DNA of 58,002 nucleotides, from positions 1-58,002 of the forward strand of contig CAJWYM010000011.1 of NCBI GenBank assembly GCA_913049555.1, written 5' to 3'. This document shows, piece after piece, positions 14,375 to 23,926 of the stretch. Below the pieces are notes generated by a model. It was not told the DNA's origin. It saw only the letters and a list, made by a program, of their open reading frames with translations, and did no database searches. The translations under genes and the position numbers were made by a program. Each line of letters opens with the position of its first letter. The stretch's first letter is position 1. This DNA is from an uncultured Opitutia bacterium (GTDB lineage: Bacteria > Verrucomicrobiota > Verrucomicrobiia > Opitutales > CAJWYM01).

Positions 14375-14818
14375 ATCATTCTTGTTTCAACCAAGCAGGT
14401 GTTTTCTGCTACTTGTGAACTTTCAAAACCAAAATATCCTCAATTGGAACCCTTAAATTGCATCTAAATAAATGACATCAAACTTCATGTCTAAGTCTCC
14501 AATGTTTTATAAAATGGATCTATTGTTCGTTTTAGATTTCTACCTTTCTTTTAGAAATTTTTCGCAAACTTTTGTGTGGAAATCCCAGTTTCAGTTTAAT
14601 TGATAGAATGAATACTCAGTCAAAATATTAAAAACGAATTCGATCTATTTAAAATAAAGACCTAAAGAGCACGCATTTCACGATCCTAATTCATGGGTGA
14701 ATGAATTTATCTTGTGGCTCAGAAATAAAGAACTTATGTTTGGAAGGATCACTTATATAAATCCCCAATTTGCATTCCCAGACAAAGCCCAATTTCTTAT
14801 TTTTGCCGCAGCAAAACC
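14375..14818. other. Gap between sulfatase and the transporter-like operon
   Basis: No gene is seen over 444 bp. A weak hairpin, CAAGCAG/CTGCT-TTG near 14391-14414, and ATTTCTA/TAGAAAT (14536-14558, followed by a T-run) are the only structures; either might end transcription of the sulfatase gene. The promoter of the next operon should lie here, but I cannot assign it. Confidence 0.4.
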
Positions 14819-16873
14819 ATGAGTATTTCCCAAGAAAATCATAAAGCATTTACATTTAAATCTCTGCTTGGTGGAATTTTAGGGGCTCTATTTATTTCCA
14901 GTTTTGCTGGTTTTAATGACAATGTCCTAGAACAAACCTTACTAGTAGGGAATCACTTTCCAGTAGGGGGTTACTTTTACTTCTTTTGTTTGGCCTTCGT
15001 ATGGAATTTCTTTTTAGGAGGCATGTTCCCGAAAATTGCTTTCAACCCAAAGGAATTAGTGGTTTGCCTTGGCATGACCTTAGTTGCGTGCTGGGTCCCA
15101 ACATCTGGATTGTTTCGTTACTTTCATAGGCAGTTGATCCTCCCATGGTTTTACGAGAACAATATGCCTGTCTGGCAAAAAACAGGCGTTTTGGATTATT
15201 TACCCAAGAAAATATTTCCAAACGAGGCTGAAGTAGATGACTCTGTATACCTTGGATTCGTTCAGGGGGTTGCCAAAGGCAATGAAACCGTTCCTTTTGT
15301 CGACTTACCTCTTGCGGAATGGTTGCCTGCTCTTGCGTATTGGGGTCCCTTATTTATATTTTTTGCAGTGGCTACCATTGCCCTATCCCTTGTAATCAAT
15401 AGACAATGGGCCCACCACGAACAACTCAGTTACCCACTTGCATTTGTAGCCAATTCCCTAATTAAAAGAACAGGTGACAAACCCTACGCAGATATTTTTA
15501 GGAACAAACTTTTTTGGTTAGGAGTTCTGCCTGTGCTAGGGATCTACATGATCAATTATCTGTCGGTTTGGTTTGGATCTTACATTCCAAGAATTCCAAT
15601 GGATTGGAGTATTTTGGGTTTTTACAATCATTTTCCATCGCTTCTTCAAGCGGGAGCAGGAGGGATTGGTATAACCAACGGGAGCTTCTATTTTATTGTA
15701 ATAGGAGCCACTTACTTTATTTCCTCCTCCATTGGTCTCAGTATGGGTTTGTCTCAGATTTTACTCGCGGGTCTCTTTGTCCAATTCTACCTTATTACTG
15801 GAGAAAGGGTGAGCGCGGAAAATATGGAAATCGCCCGAGGAGGCGCCTATTTTGGATATGCAGCAATTCTATTGTATACGGGTTGGTCCTTTTATTCTCG
15901 AATCATGATCTCTGCTCTAACATTCAGGAGAGACAGGAACCCAGAGGCCGTTTTTGCTGCAAGGTTGTTGATTGTTTCATTTTTAGGAATGACTGGGATG
16001 TTGGTTTCGATGGGTCTAGATTGGTTGATTGCGACGCTGTTTTGTTTGACAATGTTGACCTTATTCATCGTTCTGACAAGGGTGGTTTGTGAATCTGGAA
16101 TCCCGTTTATTCAAGCCTCATGGTTCCCGGGAACTTTACTCACCCATTTATTTGGAGCGACTGCAATAGGAGCTGCGCCCCTAGTATTTATCAGTTATTT
16201 AAATACGATTTTTACTCAGGACCCTCGAGAGTGTCTAGCTCCCTATGTGGCAACCAGTTTAAAAGTTGCGGATGAAAATAAAATACCGCTCATGAAATAT
16301 GCCTTTGTTTTGATGGGAGCAGTTATTTTAGCGATGGTAGTTGGATTTGGCGTCACTTTTTACAATCTTTACAATTTTGGTGGGATCAATTCTGACATTT
16401 GGGCCTCTGTGCATGTCCCCAAAGGAGCTCTCAATAAAGCAGCCAATGAATTGAATTTCTTGGCGGAATCTGGAAGCTTACAAAAAAGCATCGATGCAGT
16501 TGGTTTAGGAAAACTCGGAATGATGCAATTTGACTCTGAGGTATGGGGATGGTTTTTGTCCATAATGACTCTGGTTGTATTGCTCTCTGTTTTGAGGTTT
16601 CGTCTTCCAAATCTTCCCATTCACCCGATCCTCTTCCTCGTTTGGGGAACGTTCCCAATTATGAAAACTTGGTTCTGCTTTTTGGTGGGATGGGCGATCA
16701 AAGAACTCATCGTTCGATTTGGCGGAGGCAAATCTTACAACACGCTTAAGCCCCTATTTATTGGCTTAATCATGGGAGAATTGATTGCGGTAGCGATCAC
16801 AATCATTGTTGGGGCTGTCTATTACTCAATTACTGGGGTCACAACTCCATACTTTCAAATCCTGCCCAACTAA
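14819..16873 (+). CDS. Large polytopic membrane protein, OPT-like (DUF6785/DUF6784 family), copy A
   Basis: The 684-residue protein has about fourteen hydrophobic helices and no signal sequence. The layout, with an N-terminal block ending in RQWAHHEQLSYPLAFVANSL (about 198-217) and a C-terminal block with ILFLVWGTFPIMKTWFCFLVG, matches what I recall of DUF6785/DUF6784 proteins, distant relatives of oligopeptide transporters. No transport substrate is known to me. A paralogue (651 residues) lies at 23923. It is the first gene of a tight six-gene operon with ABC components: the next start is 4 nt away. The association with FtsX-type permeases is the main clue to its role. Confidence 0.7.
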   Translation: MSISQENHKAFTFKSLLGGILGALFISSFAGFNDNVLEQTLLVGNHFPVGGYFYFFCLAFVWNFFLGGMFPKIAFNPKELVVCLGMTLVACWVPTSGLFRYFHRQLILPWFYENNMPVWQKTGVLDYLPKKIFPNEAEVDDSVYLGFVQGVAKGNETVPFVDLPLAEWLPALAYWGPLFIFFAVATIALSLVINRQWAHHEQLSYPLAFVANSLIKRTGDKPYADIFRNKLFWLGVLPVLGIYMINYLSVWFGSYIPRIPMDWSILGFYNHFPSLLQAGAGGIGITNGSFYFIVIGATYFISSSIGLSMGLSQILLAGLFVQFYLITGERVSAENMEIARGGAYFGYAAILLYTGWSFYSRIMISALTFRRDRNPEAVFAARLLIVSFLGMTGMLVSMGLDWLIATLFCLTMLTLFIVLTRVVCESGIPFIQASWFPGTLLTHLFGATAIGAAPLVFISYLNTIFTQDPRECLAPYVATSLKVADENKIPLMKYAFVLMGAVILAMVVGFGVTFYNLYNFGGINSDIWASVHVPKGALNKAANELNFLAESGSLQKSIDAVGLGKLGMMQFDSEVWGWFLSIMTLVVLLSVLRFRLPNLPIHPILFLVWGTFPIMKTWFCFLVGWAIKELIVRFGGGKSYNTLKPLFIGLIMGELIAVAITIIVGAVYYSITGVTTPYFQILPN

Positions 16874-16877
16874 TATT

Positions 16878-18350
16878 ATGGGATCCAAACGAATCATAGA
16901 TGTTCGACCACAAGTTCGCTTATCGGCACAAAAGACATTTGCAATCTGTCTAAGCGGTATCAAACATCGGCTTTTTAGGTCTACTTTGACTTTATCTGTG
17001 ATCACTTTAGCAGTTTCTTTTTTTATGTTTCTTTTATCGGAGAGCGCCTACATACAAAGCATTAGCGCGGGAGTAAAAAATGAAATTTACCGAGATAGAA
17101 TTGGTAACCGATGGCTTTCCACTTACTTCGTGCAACCTTCCAATCTTGAATTTGCCCACAGGTTGAGTGAGGCTTATGAATCGGATGAGAAACGAAAAAT
17201 ATTTCAAGAGGTGAACCTTTTTCAGCAAAATGAATTCAACCAACTTTTGGAAGATGCAAATTTAGAAATCACCTATTTGAATTATTTCAAAGATTTAAGA
17301 CCCGGGAAAAAAATCAATCTATTGGGAAGTACCACTGGTAGGAAAATTTTTGAGGAACTTGCAGATGAAAAGAATTGGCAGCTTTTCAATCAAAGAATGC
17401 AACCCATGATTTCAGTCAAACTTCCCACTCCAGTGCAACAGTTTAAAAGTTTTATCGAAGACTTTCAAGAATACAAAAAAAGACTGGATCTTGCACACAG
17501 CCAATGGAATCAATTTATACTCAACTTTTCCACTGCGCTCGAAGAACTGATTGGAACGCTTACCATCAATCAATGGATGGTTGAAGCCAATGACGAAAAA
17601 TTAGCGCAACTCGTTGTCTATTTTTCTAAATCTGGATTTGAGGTTCCAATGTCTGATCTTCAATCGATTACAGAGAGTTTAGTCTACAATCACAACCGCT
17701 CTGCTATATTCAAACAGCTCAACAAACCTGAGCTTGTCTCTGCTTGGAAAAAAGCATTCCTTAAAAATGATGAAATCTCAGACAAAATGAGGAATTTAGG
17801 AAATTTAAAAGTTCAAGAGTTATTGTACAATCAATACAGTCAAGAAGAACTTCAAAAATTATCCAATACGATCTTGTATCAGGAAAGACTAGCCAGTCTG
17901 GAGGCTGTCTTAAAAGGAAAAAACGAAAACAAATCTGGAAGCCTTTTAAGCGGAAGACAGCTCTTTTTGCTTTCAGTCTCTTTTCTTGTCTGCATGGTTG
18001 GGATTACCAATGCTATGCTGATGGCCATTACAGAGAGATTTCGAGAGATTGCCACCATGAAATGTTTAGGAGCTAAGGATAGCTTTATACTCGCCCAATT
18101 TATGATGGAGGCTGGACTCCAAGGAATGGTGGGAGGAATTTTAGGGAGTCTCATTGGACTTTTTATGGCTCTTTTAAAAGGGAGTGTCCTCTTTGGGTCT
18201 TACTTTTGGTCTTACCTCCCCTTGAATGGATTTATGAGCAGCTCCCTAATTGCATTTTTAGCAGGAATTTTTCTTTCTGTCTTGGCATCTATCTACCCAT
18301 CATGGTCGGCTTCTAGAATGGCCCCCATGGAAGCAATGAGAGTCGAATAA
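16878..18350 (+). CDS. FtsX/MacB-type ABC permease subunit
   Basis: I start at ATG 16878, 4 nt after the previous stop. The longer frame from 16806 would overlap the upstream gene by 68 bp. The 490-residue protein has a membrane helix at about 35-56, a long periplasmic part with coiled-coil character (about 57-350), and three C-terminal helices of the FtsX domain (from about 365: LFLLSVSFLVCMVGITNAML, then AGLQGMVGGILGSLIGLFMA), ending in YPSWSASRMAPMEAMRVE. That ending is typical of LolCE/MacB permeases. Proteins of this type move lipids or peptides, or transmit force to periplasmic partners, rather than pass substrate through a channel. The ATPase gene follows 10 nt later. Confidence 0.85.
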   Translation: MGSKRIIDVRPQVRLSAQKTFAICLSGIKHRLFRSTLTLSVITLAVSFFMFLLSESAYIQSISAGVKNEIYRDRIGNRWLSTYFVQPSNLEFAHRLSEAYESDEKRKIFQEVNLFQQNEFNQLLEDANLEITYLNYFKDLRPGKKINLLGSTTGRKIFEELADEKNWQLFNQRMQPMISVKLPTPVQQFKSFIEDFQEYKKRLDLAHSQWNQFILNFSTALEELIGTLTINQWMVEANDEKLAQLVVYFSKSGFEVPMSDLQSITESLVYNHNRSAIFKQLNKPELVSAWKKAFLKNDEISDKMRNLGNLKVQELLYNQYSQEELQKLSNTILYQERLASLEAVLKGKNENKSGSLLSGRQLFLLSVSFLVCMVGITNAMLMAITERFREIATMKCLGAKDSFILAQFMMEAGLQGMVGGILGSLIGLFMALLKGSVLFGSYFWSYLPLNGFMSSSLIAFLAGIFLSVLASIYPSWSASRMAPMEAMRVE

Positions 18351-18360
18351 GGATCCTTTT

Positions 18361-19128
18361 ATGCCATTCAACGAAACAGAATATGGAAAAGGGCGCGACA
18401 TTTTAGTCCGTGCCAATGGGGTTAAGAAAATTTACGGAGAAGAACCCAATCAGACCTTCGCTCTACGTGGAGTGGATCTTGTAATTTATAAAGGAGAGTA
18501 TCTATGTGTCATGGGTCCGTCTGGCTCAGGCAAATCCACTTTCTTCAATATGCTTGGAGGATTGGACAGTCCTACCAATGGAAGAGTCTTTATGGATGAA
18601 GTGAATATGGCGCAACTCAACGCGCACGAATTGGCTTTTTTAAGGTGTCGCAAAATAGGATATGTTTTTCAAGCCTACAACCTCAATCAAACAATGACCG
18701 CTCTAGAAAACGTTACCCTTCCCATGATATTTTCCGGGATGCATCCAGATGATGCCAGAGCGAAAGGGATCAATCTCTTAGAAAAAGTAGGTTTGGGTTC
18801 TCGCTGGAGCCACCGCCCTAAAGCCATGTCAGGAGGACAACAGCAACGGGTTGCGATTGCAAGATCCTTGGCAAACAATCCACAACTGCTTTTGTGTGAC
18901 GAACCTACAGCCAACTTGGACCACAAAACAGGAAAAGAAGTTCACAAAATATTGTTTGATTTGAATAAAAAAGAAGGCGTGACGATTATTTGTGCCACTC
19001 ACGATCATGATATGCTTAAGGTTAGTGACCGAATGATATGGATCGAAGATGGGAAAATTGCCAGAATTGATCGCTCTTCAGATATTGAGATCAAAAGTGC
19101 CACAATGGGCAAAAAGGAGCATGAATAA
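18361..19128 (+). CDS. LolD/MacB-type ABC ATPase, copy A
   Basis: The 255-residue nucleotide-binding subunit has Walker A GPSGSGKST (about 57-65), signature MSGGQQQRVAIARSLANNP, Walker B LLLCDEPTANLD, and the switch histidine in ATHDHDM. This is the LolD/MacB/FtsE subgroup that pairs with FtsX-fold permeases. It should drive the permease encoded just upstream, and possibly the large one downstream. Its stop overlaps the region of the next start. A second, clearly paralogous ATPase lies at the end of the same operon (25891), with the same motifs. Confidence 0.9.
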   Translation: MPFNETEYGKGRDILVRANGVKKIYGEEPNQTFALRGVDLVIYKGEYLCVMGPSGSGKSTFFNMLGGLDSPTNGRVFMDEVNMAQLNAHELAFLRCRKIGYVFQAYNLNQTMTALENVTLPMIFSGMHPDDARAKGINLLEKVGLGSRWSHRPKAMSGGQQQRVAIARSLANNPQLLLCDEPTANLDHKTGKEVHKILFDLNKKEGVTIICATHDHDMLKVSDRMIWIEDGKIARIDRSSDIEIKSATMGKKEHE

Positions 19129-19129
19129 T

Positions 19130-22100
19130 ATGGTTTTAAAGAAACTTGCATTGAAAAAACCATTCCAATTCATTGGTGTTCTCTTTTTGATCCTTTTTTG
19201 GATGCCTGGAATTTTGTTTTCTCAGGAAAATGAAGCCTATAAAACCGTTTATCAACAACTTTCTAAATTGAATCACCGGCAAGCAGGTAGCCAAAATTTC
19301 CAAATTGCCGCGAATGTCATCAAAGAGACTCTTGCAAAAGAAGGAATCCAAGCAATCGAGCAGAGCTTTGAAACGGTTTTGCCTCACACCCATGAAAGTT
19401 CTCTGATCATTGATGGGATGACGGTTCCGGCTATGGCCTTCTCACCCAACGGGGTGGGTTTGGCAACCACTTCTGGGAATGCATTTCAAGGGCCACTGGT
19501 CTATTGCGGAAATGGGGATCTTAATGAATTGAGGGGGCTTCAATTGGAGAATTCGATCGCAGTATTAGAAATGGGAAGCCCCCATGGAAATCGAGTTTTT
19601 CAAGAAGGAGCTTTGGCGATTTTATATGTTGGAAATGAATCCTACAATCTCTGGACAGTCAGGAAGTCTTTTACTGAAATTCCTCTTCAACTCCCAAGGA
19701 TGTTCGTAGAAAGGAAAGTGGCTCAAAAATACAATCTTCTCAACAACCAAGAAAATCAGGAAGCCGTGGTAAAAATTTCTTCCTCGATGAAAGAGACTAC
19801 TGCTAAAAATCTTTGGGTGCATATTCCGGGAAAAAGGGGAAAGACCTTCAATTTGGAAGAAGAAGAACTCATTTTGCTCTCTTCTCAATTAGATACATTT
19901 GGAGCCGTTCCGGACTTATCTCCTGATGAAAGACAAGTAGCAAACACGGCTTTGTTAGTAGAAAACTTGATTGCCCTCAACAAGGAAGAATTAGACAGAG
20001 GCGTTTTAGCTGTTTTTCTTGGGTCCAGATTCAGCCAACAGGATGGAGCCAGAAACTTTTTTTATGCTTATGAAAAATCCCAAAAATCTGTTCTAAACAA
20101 GGACCCGCTTCCACTGAGGCTTGAATATTACCAAACTGAATTGGCTCAAATTTCAGGCTGGGAAAATCGACTCCAGATCCAAGACTTCTACAGTGGCGAA
20201 CAAAATGATGACTTCTTTGAAGTCAACAAACAGATTCGTCAAGGGATTAAAAACAAACAAAATGATATCAATATTGGGATTCGCGATCTCGTTTTGAGAG
20301 TTAAATACAAAAACGACAAATCCGCTGCCGATGGAATTAAAACCTTAGAAATCAAAAAGAGGCTTTGGAATGAGTTGCTAAGACAAGTTCACAACTTGGA
20401 AATTGAAAACCAGCCCAATGCAGAATTTGAGAAACTGAGATCTCAAATTCAAGCAGAGATCACCCACAGAAAAGACACTCTCAATCGGTTCATTGAAAAC
20501 AACGCAAGCTACAGAGAATTATCAAAAGTATTTGAGAACAAAAAAGTCGTCTCTTACTTTCATTATGACTTTGCCAGTGATTCTCTTCCTTGGATGTTCA
20601 ATGTCATTACGAATTATGATTTTCTATTGAAAAAAGATTCTAGTTTAGAAGCTGGAACCTACATCAAACATTTATCCCTATTTACTAAATTGTTTGAAAA
20701 ATTGCCCCAAAAAATTCAAGGGGAAATGAACTTTATTTCCTCCGAAACTTTAGGGGGTACCAAGATGGATGGGTTGACAACTCCTGTTGAAAGACGATTG
20801 CCCATTGTCATTGGATTTGCAAACGGGATCCCCTCCTTCTCTTTCACAACAGCAGGAGATTATTCTCAGTTTGATGATGTTCCTCGAAGACAAGCAACCA
20901 ACCTTGAAAGTCTGGTAGAAACCCTGCCTGTCTATCTAAAGATACTGATCAATGACGAAGGCTTGTCTACTCGATCTCCCACAACAGCCAGTCGATTCAA
21001 CAGTCAACTGATTTATACTTTAAACGGGGATAAGCCCTACGGGGATCGGTATCTGATCCAACAACAAGGAGGCTCTGAAATTGAAGGGCCGGCCAAAGGG
21101 GCGATTGCATTTGCCTACCATATCGGCATCGGAACTCAACATGCAATGCCTGGCTATGCAACCTCTCCTATGGGCATGGTCAATGCCAATGGGAACTTTT
21201 TTATTCCTCAATCCACAGCAGAAAAATACACCAAGTCATTGCTCTCTTTGGGATATGATGAATCTGGAAGAATCAATCGAATCCTTCAGGACAATGATTG
21301 GGAACGGTTGTTCTATTCCTACGGAGGGGGCTATTCCATCTCCTACAACCCAGTCAATTATAATTTTTTAAGTGGCCATCTGATTATCAACGCTCGGGGA
21401 AATTCTCGACCCCGAAACTATAGAAATTTAATTACTTACAATCACGCTAGCTTATTTGTAGATAAGGAAGAGCCCCTCAAAATTATTACCGACGACTATA
21501 TTGTTACCAATGCCCTCAATAAAAGTGAGAAAGCGGCACTTGGTGTTGGATTCCAAAAAGACTTAGATTTATTGCACACCTTAAATGCGGTGCGCGCCTC
21601 CGCCAATGATTTTACCTTCCTGAATGAAAGTCGTTTGGAACGATTGCGAGCCAAAAATATTATCAACGACTCGATTGAGGTTTTGCACCTAGGAGCCGTG
21701 CAGCATGTAAAAAAATCCAAAGAAGCTAGGGAAAATGGGGATATTGGCTTAGCAAGAGCGCACGAATCTTTTGCTGCCTCTTTAGCACAAAGAGCCTACA
21801 CTCCTCTCAAACAGATGTCGAATGACATGGTTTATGCAGTTGTGATCTTACTCATTCTTAGTATGCCTTTCGCATTTGCGATGGAACGCCTGACAATCGG
21901 TGCCACCACCATTTACAGGCAGATCGCTTATTATCTAGTCTATTTTACAGCTACTTTCACAACCTTATACATTGTTCACCCAGCTTTCTCCTTAGCGAAA
22001 TCCCCGATTGTCATCTTGCTGGCATTTGCCATCGTACTGATGAGCGCGATCGTCATCTACCTAGTCATGGGAAAATTCAAACAAGAGATCAAAGCACTTC

Positions 22101-23926
22101 AAGGCCTTGGATCTGCAAGCCATGGTTCGGAGAGTGAGAGCAGCACAGCTATGGCTGCTATCTTAATTGGAATTGCAGGATTGAGGAATCGACCTCTCAA
22201 AACTTTTCTAACCTCGGCAACGATAGTCTTGCTGACCTTCACCATCTTAGCTTTTGCAGCTTTCAGTAGTAAAACCGAAGTTACAGAGACTTATCTTGGA
22301 CCCAGAAATGGAATGGACAGAATAGAAGTTCACCAAAAAACATTTCTTAATATTCCAAACGAACTCGTAGAGTCTATCAGAACCTTATACGACCCAGACT
22401 TTCATACCATGGAAAGAAGGATTGTTTCCTACGACCCAACCAAGAAAATCAATTATTCTCCCTCCCTGATTGCCATCAACCCCTCCAACAATGAGATCGT
22501 TAAACTCGATTCCATCATGGGATTTGATTCCTTGGAATTCCAACTCAACAGTTCCCTACAGGAAATCGTTCCCAATTTTAAGATCTTCTCTTCTTTCGAT
22601 TATCCAGGTGCCTTTTTATCTGAATTCATTGCCGAAAGGACCCAATTAAAAAAAGGAGATCCATTTGCAGTGAATGGGAAAAAATTCTCTCTCGCTGGCA
22701 CCTATAAAAGTGAAAAACTGTCTGGGAGTTCCTACTTAGACAACAGCACCCTATTACCGATTGATTTTAAAGCTGTCATTGAAAACTCCAATGGGGTTCA
22801 AACTCATTCTGCAGAGGATTTAGAACAGATGGATACCAGTTCATTCCGATGGTCCGAACCGACCTTAGTTTTAATTACAAGCAATCAGCATTTGTCAGAA
22901 TTTGAATATGCCACCTCCAGCCTCCAGCTTTACCCTAAAGGAGGTTCCTCAGAGATCGACACCGCCGCTGAAGACATCGCACAAATTTTTGTAGATCCTG
23001 TCTACAGCTCCAGTTCCTCTGGGAGCAAGCAATTTTTCTTTGGGGATGCCATTTCTGGCTCTGGTTTTTCAGAGGTTCTCGTGCCTCTACTTTTGGGAGG
23101 CCTGATTATCTTTAGCTCTCTAATGGGTTCCATCGTGGATCGTGAAAAAGAAATTTTCACCTACAGCGCACTGGGGCTTTCCCCGCCAGATGTTGGCATG
23201 CTATTCTTTGCGGAATCAGCAATTTATTCAGTCATTGGAGGTATGGGCGGCTATCTCTTCAGTCAAGTGGTTGCAAAATTATTGTCCCTAGCTGGACATT
23301 TGGGGATCTTCACGCCTCCCGAGATGAATTTCTCCTCTTTGAGTTCCATACTCACAATTTTAATTGTCATGCTGGTTGTTATGTTGTCTACGATTTATCC
23401 GGCACTCAAAGCAGGAAAAAGCGCCAACCCTGGGGTTGCTAGAAAATGGAGAATGCCACCCCCGAGAGACAATCAAATCGAGTTTTTGTTCCCCTTCACT
23501 GTTTCAAGTTTAGACATTGAGGGCGTTCTGGCATTCATAAAAGAGCACTTCGACAACCACCAAGATGCATCTTTGGGACTCTTTGCAGCTCAGAACACAA
23601 AAGTCACCCAAGATACCATTGAGGGCAAATCCTCTCTTGGAATTGAAGCAACGGTTTCTCTGGCTCCTTTTGATCTTGGGGTCAATCAACACTTTAAACT
23701 CTATTCAAAACCCTCTGATATTGATGGGATTGAAGAGGTTATGGTCCGATTGAATCGAGTAAATGGATCCATGGGTGCATGGAAGCGAGGAAACCTAGAT
23801 TTTATTAATGACTTGAGAAGCCAATTTCTACTTTGGAGATCTTTGCCTGAGGAAACCGTCCGATACTACAAAGAAGTCACTTCCACTGAAATTAAACATG
23901 CAATTGAGAAAGGGATGGCCCAATGA
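19130..23926 (+). CDS. Giant FtsX-type permease with M28-peptidase-like domain that has lost catalytic residues
   Basis: I start at ATG 19130, with AAGGAG 10 nt upstream (19114-19119). The 1598-residue protein has an N-terminal signal anchor, a region of about 30-330 with a PA-like insert and M28-like metallopeptidase fold, a long middle part, a three-helix block at about 900-985, a helix at about 1015 followed by a MacB-like periplasmic core, three FtsX helices (about 1305-1425) and a soluble C-terminal tail. In the peptidase-like part, the expected H-x-D is Q253-L-D255 and the catalytic E-E is Q303-Q304, so hydrolysis is unlikely and a binding role is more probable. It overlaps the next gene by 4 nt (ATGA). 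Confidence 0.75.
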   Translation: MVLKKLALKKPFQFIGVLFLILFWMPGILFSQENEAYKTVYQQLSKLNHRQAGSQNFQIAANVIKETLAKEGIQAIEQSFETVLPHTHESSLIIDGMTVPAMAFSPNGVGLATTSGNAFQGPLVYCGNGDLNELRGLQLENSIAVLEMGSPHGNRVFQEGALAILYVGNESYNLWTVRKSFTEIPLQLPRMFVERKVAQKYNLLNNQENQEAVVKISSSMKETTAKNLWVHIPGKRGKTFNLEEEELILLSSQLDTFGAVPDLSPDERQVANTALLVENLIALNKEELDRGVLAVFLGSRFSQQDGARNFFYAYEKSQKSVLNKDPLPLRLEYYQTELAQISGWENRLQIQDFYSGEQNDDFFEVNKQIRQGIKNKQNDINIGIRDLVLRVKYKNDKSAADGIKTLEIKKRLWNELLRQVHNLEIENQPNAEFEKLRSQIQAEITHRKDTLNRFIENNASYRELSKVFENKKVVSYFHYDFASDSLPWMFNVITNYDFLLKKDSSLEAGTYIKHLSLFTKLFEKLPQKIQGEMNFISSETLGGTKMDGLTTPVERRLPIVIGFANGIPSFSFTTAGDYSQFDDVPRRQATNLESLVETLPVYLKILINDEGLSTRSPTTASRFNSQLIYTLNGDKPYGDRYLIQQQGGSEIEGPAKGAIAFAYHIGIGTQHAMPGYATSPMGMVNANGNFFIPQSTAEKYTKSLLSLGYDESGRINRILQDNDWERLFYSYGGGYSISYNPVNYNFLSGHLIINARGNSRPRNYRNLITYNHASLFVDKEEPLKIITDDYIVTNALNKSEKAALGVGFQKDLDLLHTLNAVRASANDFTFLNESRLERLRAKNIINDSIEVLHLGAVQHVKKSKEARENGDIGLARAHESFAASLAQRAYTPLKQMSNDMVYAVVILLILSMPFAFAMERLTIGATTIYRQIAYYLVYFTATFTTLYIVHPAFSLAKSPIVILLAFAIVLMSAIVIYLVMGKFKQEIKALQGLGSASHGSESESSTAMAAILIGIAGLRNRPLKTFLTSATIVLLTFTILAFAAFSSKTEVTETYLGPRNGMDRIEVHQKTFLNIPNELVESIRTLYDPDFHTMERRIVSYDPTKKINYSPSLIAINPSNNEIVKLDSIMGFDSLEFQLNSSLQEIVPNFKIFSSFDYPGAFLSEFIAERTQLKKGDPFAVNGKKFSLAGTYKSEKLSGSSYLDNSTLLPIDFKAVIENSNGVQTHSAEDLEQMDTSSFRWSEPTLVLITSNQHLSEFEYATSSLQLYPKGGSSEIDTAAEDIAQIFVDPVYSSSSSGSKQFFFGDAISGSGFSEVLVPLLLGGLIIFSSLMGSIVDREKEIFTYSALGLSPPDVGMLFFAESAIYSVIGGMGGYLFSQVVAKLLSLAGHLGIFTPPEMNFSSLSSILTILIVMLVVMLSTIYPALKAGKSANPGVARKWRMPPPRDNQIEFLFPFTVSSLDIEGVLAFIKEHFDNHQDASLGLFAAQNTKVTQDTIEGKSSLGIEATVSLAPFDLGVNQHFKLYSKPSDIDGIEEVMVRLNRVNGSMGAWKRGNLDFINDLRSQFLLWRSLPEETVRYYKEVTSTEIKHAIEKGMAQ

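Noticed and set aside
15514-16092. Long plus-strand frame of 192 codons inside the OPT-like gene
   Set aside because: It is out of frame with a clear membrane protein that continues through it, and its translation is Cys/Ser/Arg-rich and non-membrane, typical of a shadow.
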